64,000 bases of DNA from positions 16,704,632 through 16,768,631 of the forward strand of contig JAPTHN010000013.1 of assembly GCA_026936325.1 (NCBI GenBank). The letters are read 5' to 3'. Below, in pieces: positions 45,399-56,606 of the stretch. Every line of letters begins with the position of its first letter. The first letter of the stretch is position 1. The DNA is from Platynereis dumerilii. Taxonomy: Eukaryota > Annelida > Polychaeta > Phyllodocida > Nereididae. Under the pieces are notes generated by a model. It was not told the DNA's origin and ran no database searches. It worked only from the letters and a program-made list of their open reading frames with translations. The position numbers were made by a program, and so were the translations under genes.

Positions 45399-47389
45399 AA
45401 AATGGTCCTTTGGTTATTTGCTAAAAAGAAGAGATTGAATCATGACTTTTGATGGACTTTTTGACCTCTAATTGTCCGATTTTCACAATTTTTTTTTTCA
45501 CGGGTGAAAAAAGGGATCAACAAGATCGACTTAGGGCAATTTTGGTGTCAACAAGACGCATGCATCTAGGGCCTAAAAACAAGGGTCAAAACCGCGGAGC
45601 ATAGGTAAACACTTCAATACACTGAGTGCCCCCCTCCCCCGGAATAGCTCGGATAACTTCCTCTGCAAAATAAGCCTTCTTTTCAGCCTGGAATTTATAT
45701 TCAACTTTTCTTTATGGAATTCTGACAGGCAATTACATTCATTTATCTGCGCCAATTTAGACCTTCTATAGCAACTTCAAATTATTATACAGATCTTCAA
45801 AGTTTCATTCGAATTAAAGTAGATACAGTACCCTTTTTTAAGGGTACTTTTCTTGTTTATGATTGATTACATGGCTTCATTTTTAGATTTGGTTAAAAAG
45901 TTGAGGTGTGCTGGGTGCCCTCAGTTTTCATTGAACATTTCCGATAGGTATGATACTTTCAAAATAGATAGTAAAATACCTAATAAAGTTCCGTGAAAAT
46001 TTGATTCGGCTGCTTCAAAGAGAAAGGTCTGCCAAAAAAATGATCAGAACTTATTGAACACCCCTTGTATGTGTCAAGGTCAAGCAGTATTACTTTTCTT
46101 GGTATTCCTTTCAAAATATTTTTAATGCTATTGATCCCTTCTGTCGCAGAGTTGGCCGATACACCTGACATTTTGGAGCTTTGAGTCGGAAGTAACAATG
46201 CCAACAGCACGAAGTGAGTATATCAATTAATTAAAGTTTACATTCACACCAAGGTCAAATGGCCATATCTCCCTTGCCTTGATGGAGCATTTAGGCCTTT
46301 TTTTTTACTGTATTGGTTTGTCTTTTAAGCAGAACACTTGTATTTTATACAATAATTTTAAGAATATCAAAACTACAGCTGTTCAAAAAAGTTAAATATT
46401 CACCATATGATCGAAAAATAGCCCATTTCCAAGAGCACCAAATACTTTGTAATTTTTGGTTTGAAGAAATATTTTAAAAAATCTGTGTGTTTTTCAAATT
46501 TCAAAAAATGACAAAATCTTCAATATTTGCAAGTGGATCCTGGAATTGCCTTTTATTTTTTTACAAAATTATCAAACAAGCTGTTTCACTGTTAAAAAAC
46601 GGCATAAACCTTAATGTTAATTTACTTTGAACATTTTAAAACCGGTTTGTTCAGGAAATGAGTGAGTCAAACATTAGCAAGTTTGCTTCGCATAATTTTT
46701 TTTTGTGAAAAGTATGCTCTTGAACACCTTACAGATATGCATAACGATTGATTAGTCATGATCAAGAGAAAGCCATTTGACTTCTCATTTAGAGTGAAAA
46801 TCTGATGCATAATCCTTTCGTTTGGCTGTCACCAACAAGTGGGATAAGTCTCCTTCAATCAAATTGACATAGAAAGTATCGGGTATGATCATGATAAATC
46901 ATCTGCATGATGACACACAAAATCATAACAAAACAAATACTTGCTCAATCTTCAGAGTATTTTCAGGAATTATAGTCTGTATAAAGTAGGGGTTCTGATT
47001 AAAAATGGTGACTGGAATAAAGCTGCATGATAACTGTTAGGCAAATTACTGAATTAAATTAATTTTGAACATATAATCAGTTCTGATGCCATGTCATTTG
47101 CATGATAGTAATAGTAACCAAAGTCTCTGGCAGCGTTGGGCACACACCAAATTAAGCATTAATGACAAAATCACAATTAAATATGCAGCTTTAATGTTGG
47201 TTCATCGGGGGTTTGCTAGCAGTGTTTTTAATTAGAAAAATTGTTTATTTCTCAAGTAAGAAAAAAGTATTAAAACTTTTTTCTTCTGATAAAATTTAAT
47301 TTGTTTCATCAAATTCAACATACATGAATATGGAGAGCATTTGACACAATTTCCTTTTCAGATAAGAAGTGCTCTATCTTCCTACACCT
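45399..47389. other. No identifiable gene
   Basis: Contains the second copy of the 55-bp dispersed repeat (45987-46041). Otherwise AT-rich and unassigned. Confidence 0.5.
45987..46041 (-). repeat. 55-bp dispersed repeat, copy 2
   Basis: Identical, in inverted orientation, to 29009-29063. The flanks are unrelated. Likely the core or end of an unrecognised small mobile element. Confidence 0.85.
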
Positions 47390-48135
47390 ACTTACTTGTT
47401 AATGTGGTGTGCAGGAAGGGATATCATCAACTGAAACGCATAAGACAGATAAGGAAATATTTAGACAAGAAGTCAACAGAACAATTAGTTCACTCATTTG
47501 TAAAATCGAACATTGACTATTGCAATGCGATTCTGTATGGGGCTCCAAAATATGTTATTGATAAATTACAAAAACTTCAAAATTGTGCGGCCAGGGTAGT
47601 TTGCAATGTGAGGAAATTTGACCATATTACTCCACATCTGAGAGAGCTTCACTGGCTACCGGTGGTCTATCGTATTGATTATAAAATTGTCCTTCTGACA
47701 TATAATGTGTCTACGGACTTGCCCCGGATTATTTAAGGGATCTGATTGAGGTCAAGCAACCTCAACGTGTGTTAAGGTCTAGCAATAGACTTCTGCTTAA
47801 GACACCTAGATGTAAGACGAGTACCATGGGTACTAGAGCCTTCACGTGGGCTGCGCCGAGGGTATGGAATAGCCTTCCAGAGGACATTAAAGTTTTGAAA
47901 CCAGATAATTTTAAGAAGCAGCTGAAGACTTTCCTGTTTCAACAGGCATACGGAGCTTGAGTGTTATGGACTTGTCGATTTCTTAAATTTTAAGAGTTCT
48001 TTTAATGTGAATCAAAGACTATTTCAAAGACTATTGAATTTTTGAATTTTAATAAGTGTTTTTAATGATTGTAAGTGCTGATGAGATGTGCTAGAATTTT
48101 TTGGCACTCAAACATAATAAACTGTTACAAATTTG
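47390..48135 (+). mobile_element. 5'-truncated LINE, C-terminal third
   Basis: The first frame to about 47705 encodes KGYHQLKRIRQIRKYLDKKS, SNIDYCNAILYGAPKYVI and LRELHWLPVVYRIDYKIVLL. A single-base loss near 47705 then shifts the frame, and the second part, to a stop at 47958-47960, encodes RSSNRLLLKTPRCKT, RAFTWAAPRVWNSLPEDIK and FKKQLKTFLFQQAYGA. This is the standard end of L2/CR1-group proteins. The 3' untranslated end reaches AATAAACTGTTACAAA near 48135. Endonuclease and reverse transcriptase core are missing. Confidence 0.85.
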
Positions 48136-48595
48136 TCATATCTAAAGAAAAAATACTCCAAGTAAAACCTGACGAACCAAAAATTCAAGCATGTATTTGA
48201 TTGTAATTTTGTCATGAATGCCTAATTTGATGTTTACCCAATACATCCAGACACTTTGATGACTATTACCAATTTACCATCAGGGAAATAAAATATAGCA
48301 TCAGAATTGATTTTATTCTTATATTCAACCAAATTCAGTATTTAGCCTCACCATTACCATGCTATGTCATTTAATGCTACAATTTCTATAAGAACACATG
48401 CTGCTGTGTACAGGTTGTAATTCCTGGCAATATTGTGAAGATTGAGCAAGTATTTGCTATATCGCAATTGGTCACAATGATAGCCCCATAGTGAAGCATA
48501 GCAACTGAGCATAAACTTATGGGCATGGCTGTATGATATGAGGACATAATAATAAATCCAAGAGTCTGCTTGTAATGAACTGCTACAGAGGCATG
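48136..48595. other. No recognisable feature
   Basis: AT-rich spacer after the LINE fragment. Confidence 0.5.
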
Positions 48596-48603
48596 CTACA
48601 CTT

Positions 48604-48690
48604 ACACTCAAAAAAATGTCGGGACAAAATTGGTTTTTTGGATTCAAAATGGTTTTTTGAAAAACCAAATTTCAATGCAAAAAACCAACA
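48604..48690. mobile_element. Half copy of the hairpin MITE at 61397-61585
   Basis: ACTCAAAAAAATGTCGGGAC, then GATTCAAAATGGTTTTTTG and ACCAAATTTCAATGC match the arms of the 61.4 kb hairpin. It breaks off in an AC/AT microsatellite. Confidence 0.75.
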
Positions 48691-48714
48691 CATATATATT
48701 CAATGCAAAAAAAA

Positions 48715-48717
48715 ACA

Positions 48718-48749
<32 letters not shown>

Positions 48750-48809
48750 GCATAGTATATATATATATATATATATATATGCATAGTATATATATATATA
48801 TATGCATAG
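48715..48809. repeat. AC then AT microsatellite
   Basis: CA repeats followed by TATATA runs separated by GCATAG. Confidence 0.9.
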
Positions 48810-49439
48810 TTATTGGAGGGATAATAAATCCCATAAATTCGGGGACCAGCACACTTTCAAGACCTCCTACTGGTCCAAGGCTGCACTGTCATTTGGAGCT
48901 ATTTATTGCAGATGACAAATTTTCAATCATGTCAATTAGAGTCAAGGAGGGTAAATCCGTCCACTTTTGGCTAAAACTGTCTTTCCAGGAATATGGGAAG
49001 ACTTACAAAAATAAAAATTAGTCCATGGGAAGGGGCATATTACGTACTTTCATCACCAGCAAAAAAGGTCAAATATTCAAAAAAGTTTTGCTGAAACCAT
49101 GGCAACGAAATTTGAAGGTTAGGACATCTAAATCCGTCCAGGTTGCTGCTAAATCCGTCCAACAAGGATGGTAAATCCGTCCAGAGGGCATTATGCTGCA
49201 TATAACTGTCATATCTTATGAATTTTTCAAGTTTTGCAATCTAGCAATATTCAAAAAGCATCTTCTGTCGATTTTAGAATAGTGGGGTACTTACTGCAAT
49301 TAAAGTAGAATACTTTAGTAAAAGGGGTAAAGTCAACTATCAACAATTTCAATTGACTGCCTCAATTACGAATGAAGAACTCTTTTAACCAAATCAAGTG
49401 GTCTAATTGCTTAAACTAATTTCTTTCATCAGTGTTATG

Positions 49440-51090
49440 CCATTTATAGACTCAAGACTCAAGACTCAAGATATTTTATTTCTTTCTGAAACGTTATGTT
49501 ACAGTAAAGAGGGAGGACATCTCTAAGACAAGTAATTATCGCTGGCGAGATGCCCCCCCTAAAAAAAATTAAAAGATCATATCATCATCTCAGAGAGATC
49601 CATTAAAGAAATAAAATAAACAATAGCATGCAGAAAATCAAAGCAACAATGGTACAATGAGTGCATATTAGGTGAAGAACCAAATATATATTATATATTA
49701 TATAATATGATGAGAACAAAAGTATGAGGACATAAGAATAAGAGGAATATTTCAGAAAAGGTAATTGCACATTTGGAGGAGTATGCAAGTCCAAAGAATC
49801 TGAGAATATTTCATAAAATTTGATAAAATTTGATGAGAATCACATGTCAACAGAATCTGAACTTATTTTTAATATCCTTGTAGAATTTGCAATGCGTAAC
49901 TTGCACTTTAAGAAGCAGCTTAGAGACCGAAATTCCTTTGTAACATGGTATTAACTAGGTATTCAAACATATATAGCATAATGGGATATTACACAAGTTT
50001 TCATAGTTCAGAATAATTTGTAATTTGATGTATTTTGCAAAACCCTGTAAACTGTGAGTATGTATCTTATCTTTGAAATTCATTGGAGCATTATTTATGA
50101 TAGCAGGTAATCTAAAACGAATACTATTTTTGACAAAATCATGCTTCTGCTGGGGTATACGGAAAGCATATGCATGCCTGGTGTTATAATTATGCATGTC
50201 AACGTTTCTAGTGAAGACAGTAGTTAGGAATATTTTCGGCAACATTCGATTTTCAAGCCTATATACGAATTTATACTCATTCAATTGCAGAATATCAGTA
50301 ACTTTCAATAATCTAAGAGACTTAAAAATAGGTTCCGTGTGGGCATTAAATTTTGCATTCATTACAATTCTGACAGAACGTTTTTGTACTTTCCCAAGTC
50401 TCTCAGCATGGCTTCCCCAGACAAGTATTCCATAATTCAAATATGGTAGGACCAACGAGTTATACAGTAATAACAAGATATTCTGAGGAAGAAAATTCTT
50501 AAGTTTATTCATTATTCCATTAGTCTTTGCAATTTTCTTGGCTATATGATTTGTATGAGGTTTCCAATTGAGACTTGAGTCAAAAATAATGCCTAAATAA
50601 TTAAATTCATCCACAAATTCTATTGGTTTATTCTCTATGTTCAGAATAGGTGTTCTAATTTTTCTCTGTTTCGTGTGAAATATCATTGCTTTGGTTTTGC
50701 TCGTATTCAAGGATAACTTATTTAACTTAAGCCAGGTGTTAATTTTTTCTAATTCTTCATTAATTGCACTATCCAAAGAATGCCCACTAACGTCAAAAGC
50801 TTCCAGCGAAGTGTATAATGCCGTATCATCTGCATAAACTACCGGTTTAAACTGGTCACAAGTATATACAAAATCGTTCAGATATATGATAAATAGCAAA
50901 GGTCCAAGAATAGACCCTTGCGGAACCCCAGTATCTATTGATAATAGATCAGATGATGTCTCGTCATATAGAACCAGCTGTTTTCTATTACTAAGATAGG
51001 ATGTAAATAAATCAAGTGCATTTGTTTTAATACCATAATATTGTAATTTTTTCAGCAAGATACTGTGGTCCAGTGTATCAAAAGCCTTTG
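49440..51090 (-). mobile_element. 5'-truncated CR1/Jockey-group LINE (minus strand)
   Basis: Inserted in the 2.65 kb element. Its 3' end carries AATAAAATATCTTGAGTC with CTTGAGT repeats. Its 5' end stops inside the reverse transcriptase at KAFDT near 51090. Truncation at the 5' end is the usual outcome of incomplete target-primed copying. Confidence 0.85.
49955..51090 (-). CDS. LINE reverse transcriptase, C-terminal two thirds
   Basis: The frame is open throughout and begins inside the domain with KAFDTLDHSILLKKLQYYG. It then shows SYLSNRKQLVLYD, GVPQGSILGPLLFIIYLNDF, the catalytic YADD, and LNYLGIIFDSSLNWKPHTNH-like structure in FNYLGIIFDSSLNWKPH. The tail has LVLPYLNYGILVWG and MHNYNTRHAYAFRIP. 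No true start codon exists because the 5' part was never copied. The lack of stops over about 378 codons points to a young insertion. Close in type to the LINE at 56106-59740. Confidence 0.88.
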
Positions 51091-51619
51091 GGCATTAAAA
51101 ATCATAAAAGTACTTTTAAACCCCATTTGAAGTGGGTGGACGGATTTACAATCACCCAGTCAAGCCAGATTTAAAAATAATGATGGAAATTCCGTCCACT
51201 TTTATTTCCATTGTATCGCCTGCCCAGGTGTTGCAATAAAGCTATTGAACAAATCCTACAAGAAAAATATAATTCTACTTCTGATTCAAAACTTTTTTTT
51301 ATCTTCAAAACGTTTTTGATGGTTGAAATAGGCAACAAGTTGCTTCAAGTAATTCACAAAATGGCTGTGATGACGTCACAGGATTTCATTGTATTTTGTC
51401 CTCTGTTCTTAAATGGACCTGAAATATCATTAATATGCTATAAACATGATAAATACGGCAGAATTAGTTGACAAACGAGTTTACCTTGTATTTAAAACTC
51501 ACAGAAGTGTAAAAAATTTAATTTTATGCCTATATTAGGGGGTGGACGGAATTACCCTCCTGGACGGATTTACCATCCCTGACTCTAGCTTCTCCATGGA
51601 TTTCCTCAGGATTTTCACA

Positions 51620-51885
51620 GCTCTTGTCACTAAAGGTTCTTAATGGTATATATAAAGAACCCACAGCCGAAAAAAGGTTCTCAATTTTTTTAGGGTTCAA
51701 TTGAATTGAAAAGGTTCAATACTTGGTCAGAAGGCCCTATGACAGGACCCTATGCTCCCAACTTAAGAGAAAGGGGTTCCATTGTGGGAGTTGAGGAATG
51801 AACCTTTCAGGGTGCCTCATCTATACCAGCTTATAGAACCCTTAAAGGTTCCATATAAAAACTTTTTGTTAAGAGTGTAAAATTT
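51620..51885. mobile_element. Probable MITE with AAGGTTC / GAACC internal pairs
   Basis: Recurring AAAGGTTC, GAACCC and TAGAACCCTTAAAGGTTCC motifs, with a right end near TTAAGAGTGTAAA. This looks like the common marine-invertebrate and fish MITE with GAACCCTTAAAGGTTC cores. The left end is unclear. Confidence 0.4.
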
Positions 51886-52259
51886 ATGTCACCTCCTGAG
51901 CCTATCCAGTGCAAAAATTAGGAGCATACCCAGGAAGCATATAGGGGGCCACCATTTTTGTCAAGGGCTTTGAGTTTTTTGGAATTAAATAATTTCTAAC
52001 TCAGTTTTGGTGAAATCAATCAATTCTTTCTGGGCAGTCTTGAAATTATTATTTCTGGTGGGGGTTTTTCCTGAGAAGGCGATGCATGATTTAAGAATGA
52101 ATATTCGGAGACATAAATAATTACAGCGACCGTTATCATAAAATAAATAATTTCCCTTGGAGGAAAACGCCAAGCCCCTCCCCTGATTATTAAATGGTCA
52201 CCCCCTTAACATTTGAAAACCATTTAAAAGTTACTTTGGTTTTCTAACTTTTTCATAAC
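51886..52259. other. No recognisable feature
   Basis: A minus frame at 51985-52173 is unassigned. Confidence 0.45.
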
Positions 52260-52860
52260 AATGATTCAATATTTTATAAACATTTATACCATTCGACACC
52301 TCTGTCAGCCAATCACATTACAGTATTTCAGGGGAATAATTCCCATATTCTTTGTTGTTCAGTTATCCTCTCATGTTTGACTGTTTGAGTGTTTGTCTCA
52401 TGGTATAAGCCAGTTATTCACCATGGGATCAGGAATATGTGTTTATCACACCTTGGCCTAAAGGCCTCGGGTGATAAATCACATATTCCCTCTCCCGTGG
52501 TGAATAACCTTTACTTGCGCTTGCTGCGAAATAGGCTATTAAAGCTTTCTAGATAATTTTCGAAACTTGCATGCATAAAAAATATCGTTTTGAGGTGCAG
52601 AAAAATGTGTGTAAATAAAATTAGTTTTTCCATCACTCGGAAGTGTTATATGTCATGTTTCATGGTTCTGTGAGTGGTTGCCAAATCCCCAAAAACTGTA
52701 TTTGTCGAAAGAAGTTTCTGCGATCAAAAACACTGCAAAAAAATTTAAAACAAATAAGACCCACAAGTGACGCTGAAAGAAACGACCTTATACCACTGTT
52801 TACTTTTTCTGGCCAATCACAAGGCAGGATTTCGCTCTGATATAATGCATATCACAGCTC
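52260..52860. mobile_element. Hairpin element, family H, copy 1
   Basis: At its core 52413-52508 forms a long hairpin: GTTATTCACC pairs with GGTGAATAAC, GGAATATGTG with CACATATTCC and GTTTATCAC with GTGATAAAT, closing at TTGGCCTAAAGGCCTCGG. Flanks contain CAGCCAATCAC on the left and GGCCAATCACAAGGC on the right. A segment TTTGTCGAAAGA near 52700 also occurs in copy 2. Confidence 0.6.
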
Positions 52861-53284
52861 ATACACCTGACCATGATATTGCATGCTTGGCTGACTACAA
52901 GTTGACAAAATTGAAGGAAACACTGAAACAAAACTGACCAACAAAGGATTAAAACTGAACAACACAGACAGTAAACAAGGAGGAAATAAAAAGGCTGTAT
53001 TCACTCTTTTTTATACCAATATCTGAAATAATGATCAAATTTAAGGTCACTTGATAAAGTAGTTCATTTGGGACAGGCAAGCTGCAAAAAAAAAATGGCG
53101 GAGCAGCAGACCAACAATTTTGGCCCCATTTGGCAAGCTCAAAGAATTATTTCTGCCACCCCCGAATCCCTGCTCCTTGCTTTCTGTTATTTTTCAGATG
53201 TTTTTGATAACTTCAAAACAACATTTGCTAAGCGACTGTAATAATCAACCTCCCAAAGAGACCTTTGCTGAGAGGGCTGCACTA
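52861..53284. other. No recognisable feature
   Basis: AT-rich spacer. Confidence 0.5.
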
Positions 53285-53420
53285 TCGACCTACCTATCTA
53301 TCTATCTATCTGTCTATCAATATATCTGTCTATCTATATCTATCTATATCTATCTATAAAATTAATCTATGAAATTAATGTATTGTTTAAATTTCTATCT
53401 ATATATCTATCTTTCTATCT
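53285..53420. repeat. ATCT microsatellite, imperfect
   Basis: CTAT repeats interrupted by a twice-occurring AAAATTAAT stretch. Confidence 0.85.
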
Positions 53421-53574
53421 ACAAAATTAATATATTGTATCATTTCCTGAGAACAAAGAATTCTGACCTGTTGCCTTCAGGGCTGCCAAACTTCAAATGA
53501 ACTGAGGAACATGAATGTGCAACAAATACAATGAAATGTTGTCAAACAAGAAGGATTGAAGTCAAACAAAGGGA

Positions 53575-53890
53575 TTTAAATTAATTTGTTTTGTACTTGG
53601 TGTTATAAGTTAGATAACACCCTTGTTTGTGACGATATGCAATAATCCTCGGGCTAAAGCCCTCGGATATATTGCATATCGTCACAAACGAGGGCGTTAT
53701 CTATTACAAGATCACAATCACAGTCAGAAGGTTTCAGGAGTGGTGTATTTAAGTTTTTTGTGTGTTTTTTTAAGTGAGAGCACACAGCGTGACAAAATAG
53801 GCAATAAAACTGAAAAAAAAATATCAAAAATTGTTTGTCGAAAGACTCGCTGGACAAAAAATCGTTTTGAATAGTGCAGTAAGTTTAACA
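53575..53890. mobile_element. Hairpin element, family H, copy 2
   Basis: 53612-53702 forms a hairpin: AGATAACACCC pairs with GGGCGTTATCT, GTTTGTGACGATATGC with GCATATCGTCACAAAC, and the loop is CTCGGGCTAAAGCCCTCGG. Downstream TTTGTCGAAAGA matches copy 1. The frame at 53623-53874 crosses the hairpin and is probably chance. Confidence 0.6.
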
Positions 53891-53973
53891 TTTGAATGTA
53901 AATTTGAAAAAAAAAAGAAGAAGAAACTCATATTGCATGGGTTAAAATGTCGCTGATTTCTTTACATGAGAGG

Positions 53974-54138
53974 TCCTCCTCCGATCCTAATTAGCCTACC
54001 AAATGCATAAATAAAGGACGCAAAGCCCCCACCATCCATCCTGTGACATCAGAAGACAGCCAGTGTGGTCAGATGGATAATTGGGACTTTATGTCCTTCA
54101 TTTATGCACTTAGTAGGCTAATAATAACAGGAGGAGGA
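53974..54138. mobile_element. Hairpin MITE with TCCTCCTCC ends
   Basis: The left half (TCCTCCTCCGATCCTAATTAG, CCTACCAAATGCATAAAT) is mirrored in the right half (ATTTATGCACTTAGTAGG, AACAGGAGGAGGA). Half copies occur at about 31150-31235 and 35440-35500. Confidence 0.75.
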
Positions 54139-54455
54139 AGCGGAAATGAGACGAAGGATGGTTGAAACAGCGGTCAAACATTGACTGAGGTGTCCTGGCA
54201 AGAGCTGGATTCGTACTCTGGACGCAGTGAACGGCAGTCCAATGATCAACTGATCAGACTTATTATTAGCTGCAAGGGATATTTCAAAGTTATGATCAAT
54301 CTCTTGGGCAGACCACAGGGGCAGATCTTTTCTGTTACTATATATGTATGGACTAAACATTATCACACCCAGCGCATGCAACTACACTTTGTAGACCAAA
54401 TCCATATTATACTACTTTAAATTTAAGTTTTTCCAAATTCTTAAAACTAGCATAA
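54139..54455. other. No identifiable gene
   Basis: A plus frame at 54181-54420 encodes an unassigned 79-residue peptide and overlaps a minus frame. Neither is convincing. Confidence 0.4.
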
Positions 54456-54743
54456 GGGGCCGACCAGACGATAGTTGGGGAGGGGCTATGGACTTTACCC
54501 CCGGGACGAACTTTTTTTTTCGATCGCGGAGTGTCGACGAACAATTTTTTCGCATGCGCACTCGCGACTAACTTTTTTATCGGAATTTTAACATTAAGGT
54601 ACCCTAGCTACAGGTGGAAACAAACTTCTTTTTTTTTTTTCATGTGCTGAACAAACTTTTTTTTTCAGTGTCAAGTGGGAAACAATTTTTTTTTTCACCA
54701 AATATCCATAGCCCCCCCTCCCAAAGATCATCTGGTCGGCCCC
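54456..54743. mobile_element. PIF/Harbinger-like MITE, 288 bp
   Basis: GGGGCCGACCAGACGAT at the left mirrors ATCATCTGGTCGGCCCC at the right, with TAA outside both ends (54453-54455 and 54744-54746). Inside, AACTTTTTTTT or AACAATTTTTT occurs six times. No coding frame belongs to it. Confidence 0.88.
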
Positions 54744-54899
54744 TAATACCGGTGAAATGGGGTGGGAGAGGGGCAAAATATTAAATATTAATTTTGAACG
54801 TAAAACCCAGTCTATGTCCTTCTTGTGGGTGAGAAAAGGTTGCATGCAAGTTTGTTTTTTTTTACTTTGGCTGGTTAAAACGAAGGGGTCCATGAATTT

Positions 54900-55062
54900 A
54901 TAGTAGGAGGTGGCGGAACGCTTCGAAAAGTGGGGGGGCACCGGGCTCCGGGGCACCTTGTCTACGGTAATTTCAAGGAGAAAAAGGGGCATTTTATGTA
55001 TTTTTGGGTCCAAAAGTGGGGGGGCACGTGCCCCCAGTGCCCCCCCAGCTCCGCCGCCTCTG
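54900..55062. mobile_element. Small inverted-repeat element with GGAGGTGGCGGA ends
   Basis: GGAGGTGGCGGA at the left is matched by TCCGCCGCCTC at the right, and GTGGGGGGGCAC runs face GTGCCCCCCC runs. The ends resemble CAGAGGCGG-type hAT ends, but no octamer duplication is convincing. Confidence 0.55.
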
Positions 55063-56105
55063 AATTATTTATTACTGTAGGATTTACACTAGTATCTGCT
55101 CTAGAAAAGTATACCATGAATCATGCCGTGAAACATTGAGACAAAAACTAATACATAATATTATTAACATTGCATTAGAAGTGAACAGCAAAGAACATTG
55201 GATTGATTGCTGTGAAATACTGGCTTCTGATTAGCTGATATAGAGATTTTGAATGGCATAATATCAGGGTGTGGGCCGATGGCAGTCTTAAGAAGACGCT
55301 CTTTTGGGTCACGTGGGTTGCCGAGGCAGCATACCCTGCATGCTGCTAATTTCTGGCTAGGTGGCTAGCCAGAACTGACTGCTTTGGCCCAGGGGGGGCC
55401 AAGGCAGGCCAGTTTCTTGGAGCTAGCTAGGTGGCATGCTGGTCTGAATCCAGACTAGGCCGATGGGGCACATCAGACTTGCAATAACATAACAACGTCA
55501 TGCCCCCTTTCCCACATTAAAAAATATGCAAATTTATGATTGTAATAAACTATCAGGAAGATTTTTTAGATTGACATGATTCAGTGAATTAGTTAACACT
55601 AGTTCGCTTATTCCACTTTCTGGATCTCATTTGGATAGTAGCCTACTGACAATTAATACTTAATCACAATGCGGACAATACGATTTAGTAAGTATAAGAC
55701 TATTTGCTACACTTTTGAAGTTTATGTTTATATTCATTTTATATTCATTTTATCGAAATGATTCTAAAGATAATGGTATGTTTTCAGTTACAACTGATAG
55801 TCTATACGTTCCAACCAGAAATGACTACTAATAAAATATATTGATTGATTGAAGTGTGAAACAGAAATGAATTATGAGTTAAAATCAAAGTACCCAGATA
55901 CAGTATGCAAAAATAAATGCAAATTCAATCAAATACTATTGATGTTGTACATTCACGACAATTCGACATGCACACATGCACTTATCCTTTCATAAATCCC
56001 TCAACAGATTAGTTATATGCAATCAAACAGTTCATGGTTCTTATATAGAACGCACAATTAGTATTTCTTAATTGAAATTCAAGTGTCAACTTTGTCATAT
56101 CCTTT
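55063..56105. other. No identifiable gene
   Basis: Near 55340-55450 is a GC-rich patch with local palindromes (TGGCTAGGTGGCTAGCCA). Near 55690-55860 an AATAAAATATATTGATTGATTG end looks like a plus-strand LINE 3' tail. Confidence 0.4.
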
Positions 56106-56606
56106 GACAGACAGACAGACAGACAGACAGAATTATTTTATTAGACCAAATTAATCACATATTAGTACAAAACATTTTACAATTATTCCAAGTACGGTCA
56201 AGGAGACATACACTTTGGCATTGGCCGCTGGCGTGCATGCCACCTGAATTTCAAATCTAAATTTCTGTAAATTTATTAAATTTTATAAATGGCTGCTATT
56301 ATTAAGAAACAATCAATTCCTTATCTAAAAAATTGGATACTCACTCTATCATGAGTGTATGAAAAGTAAATGGGAGTACAAACAATAGAATAGATTTATA
56401 TCATAACTATGAAAAAAAACAAAAAAACATTGGAAAATTACTCAAAGAAAAAAAATAAATATAGAAAAAAAAGATTATAATAGTATAAGAAAAAATGATA
56501 AATAGATAATAATAACAATAATAATTAATATCAAACAAAATGATAGAAAGTTGATGAGCTACTACATGATGGAAGTGATAGGACGTTGTGAAAATATGAA
56601 ATTTCT

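Larger units (their letters stand above)
48939..51585. mobile_element. TA-flanked element repeating GGTAAATCCGTCCA, 2.65 kb with LINE inside
   Basis: GAGTCAAGGAGGGTAAATCC at the left mirrors GGATTTACCATCCCTGACTC at the right, with TA outside both ends (48937-48938 and 51586-51587). The motif GTAAATCCGTCCA or its complement recurs at least six more times (49129, 49149, 49170, 51127, 51188, 51542). The interior is split by a truncated LINE (about 49440-51090). Without the LINE the element is about 1 kb and encodes nothing recognisable, so it is non-autonomous. Confidence 0.82.

Noticed and set aside
55063-55260. Possible host exon next to a GC-rich patch
   Set aside because: No open frame longer than chance and no splice-site pairing.
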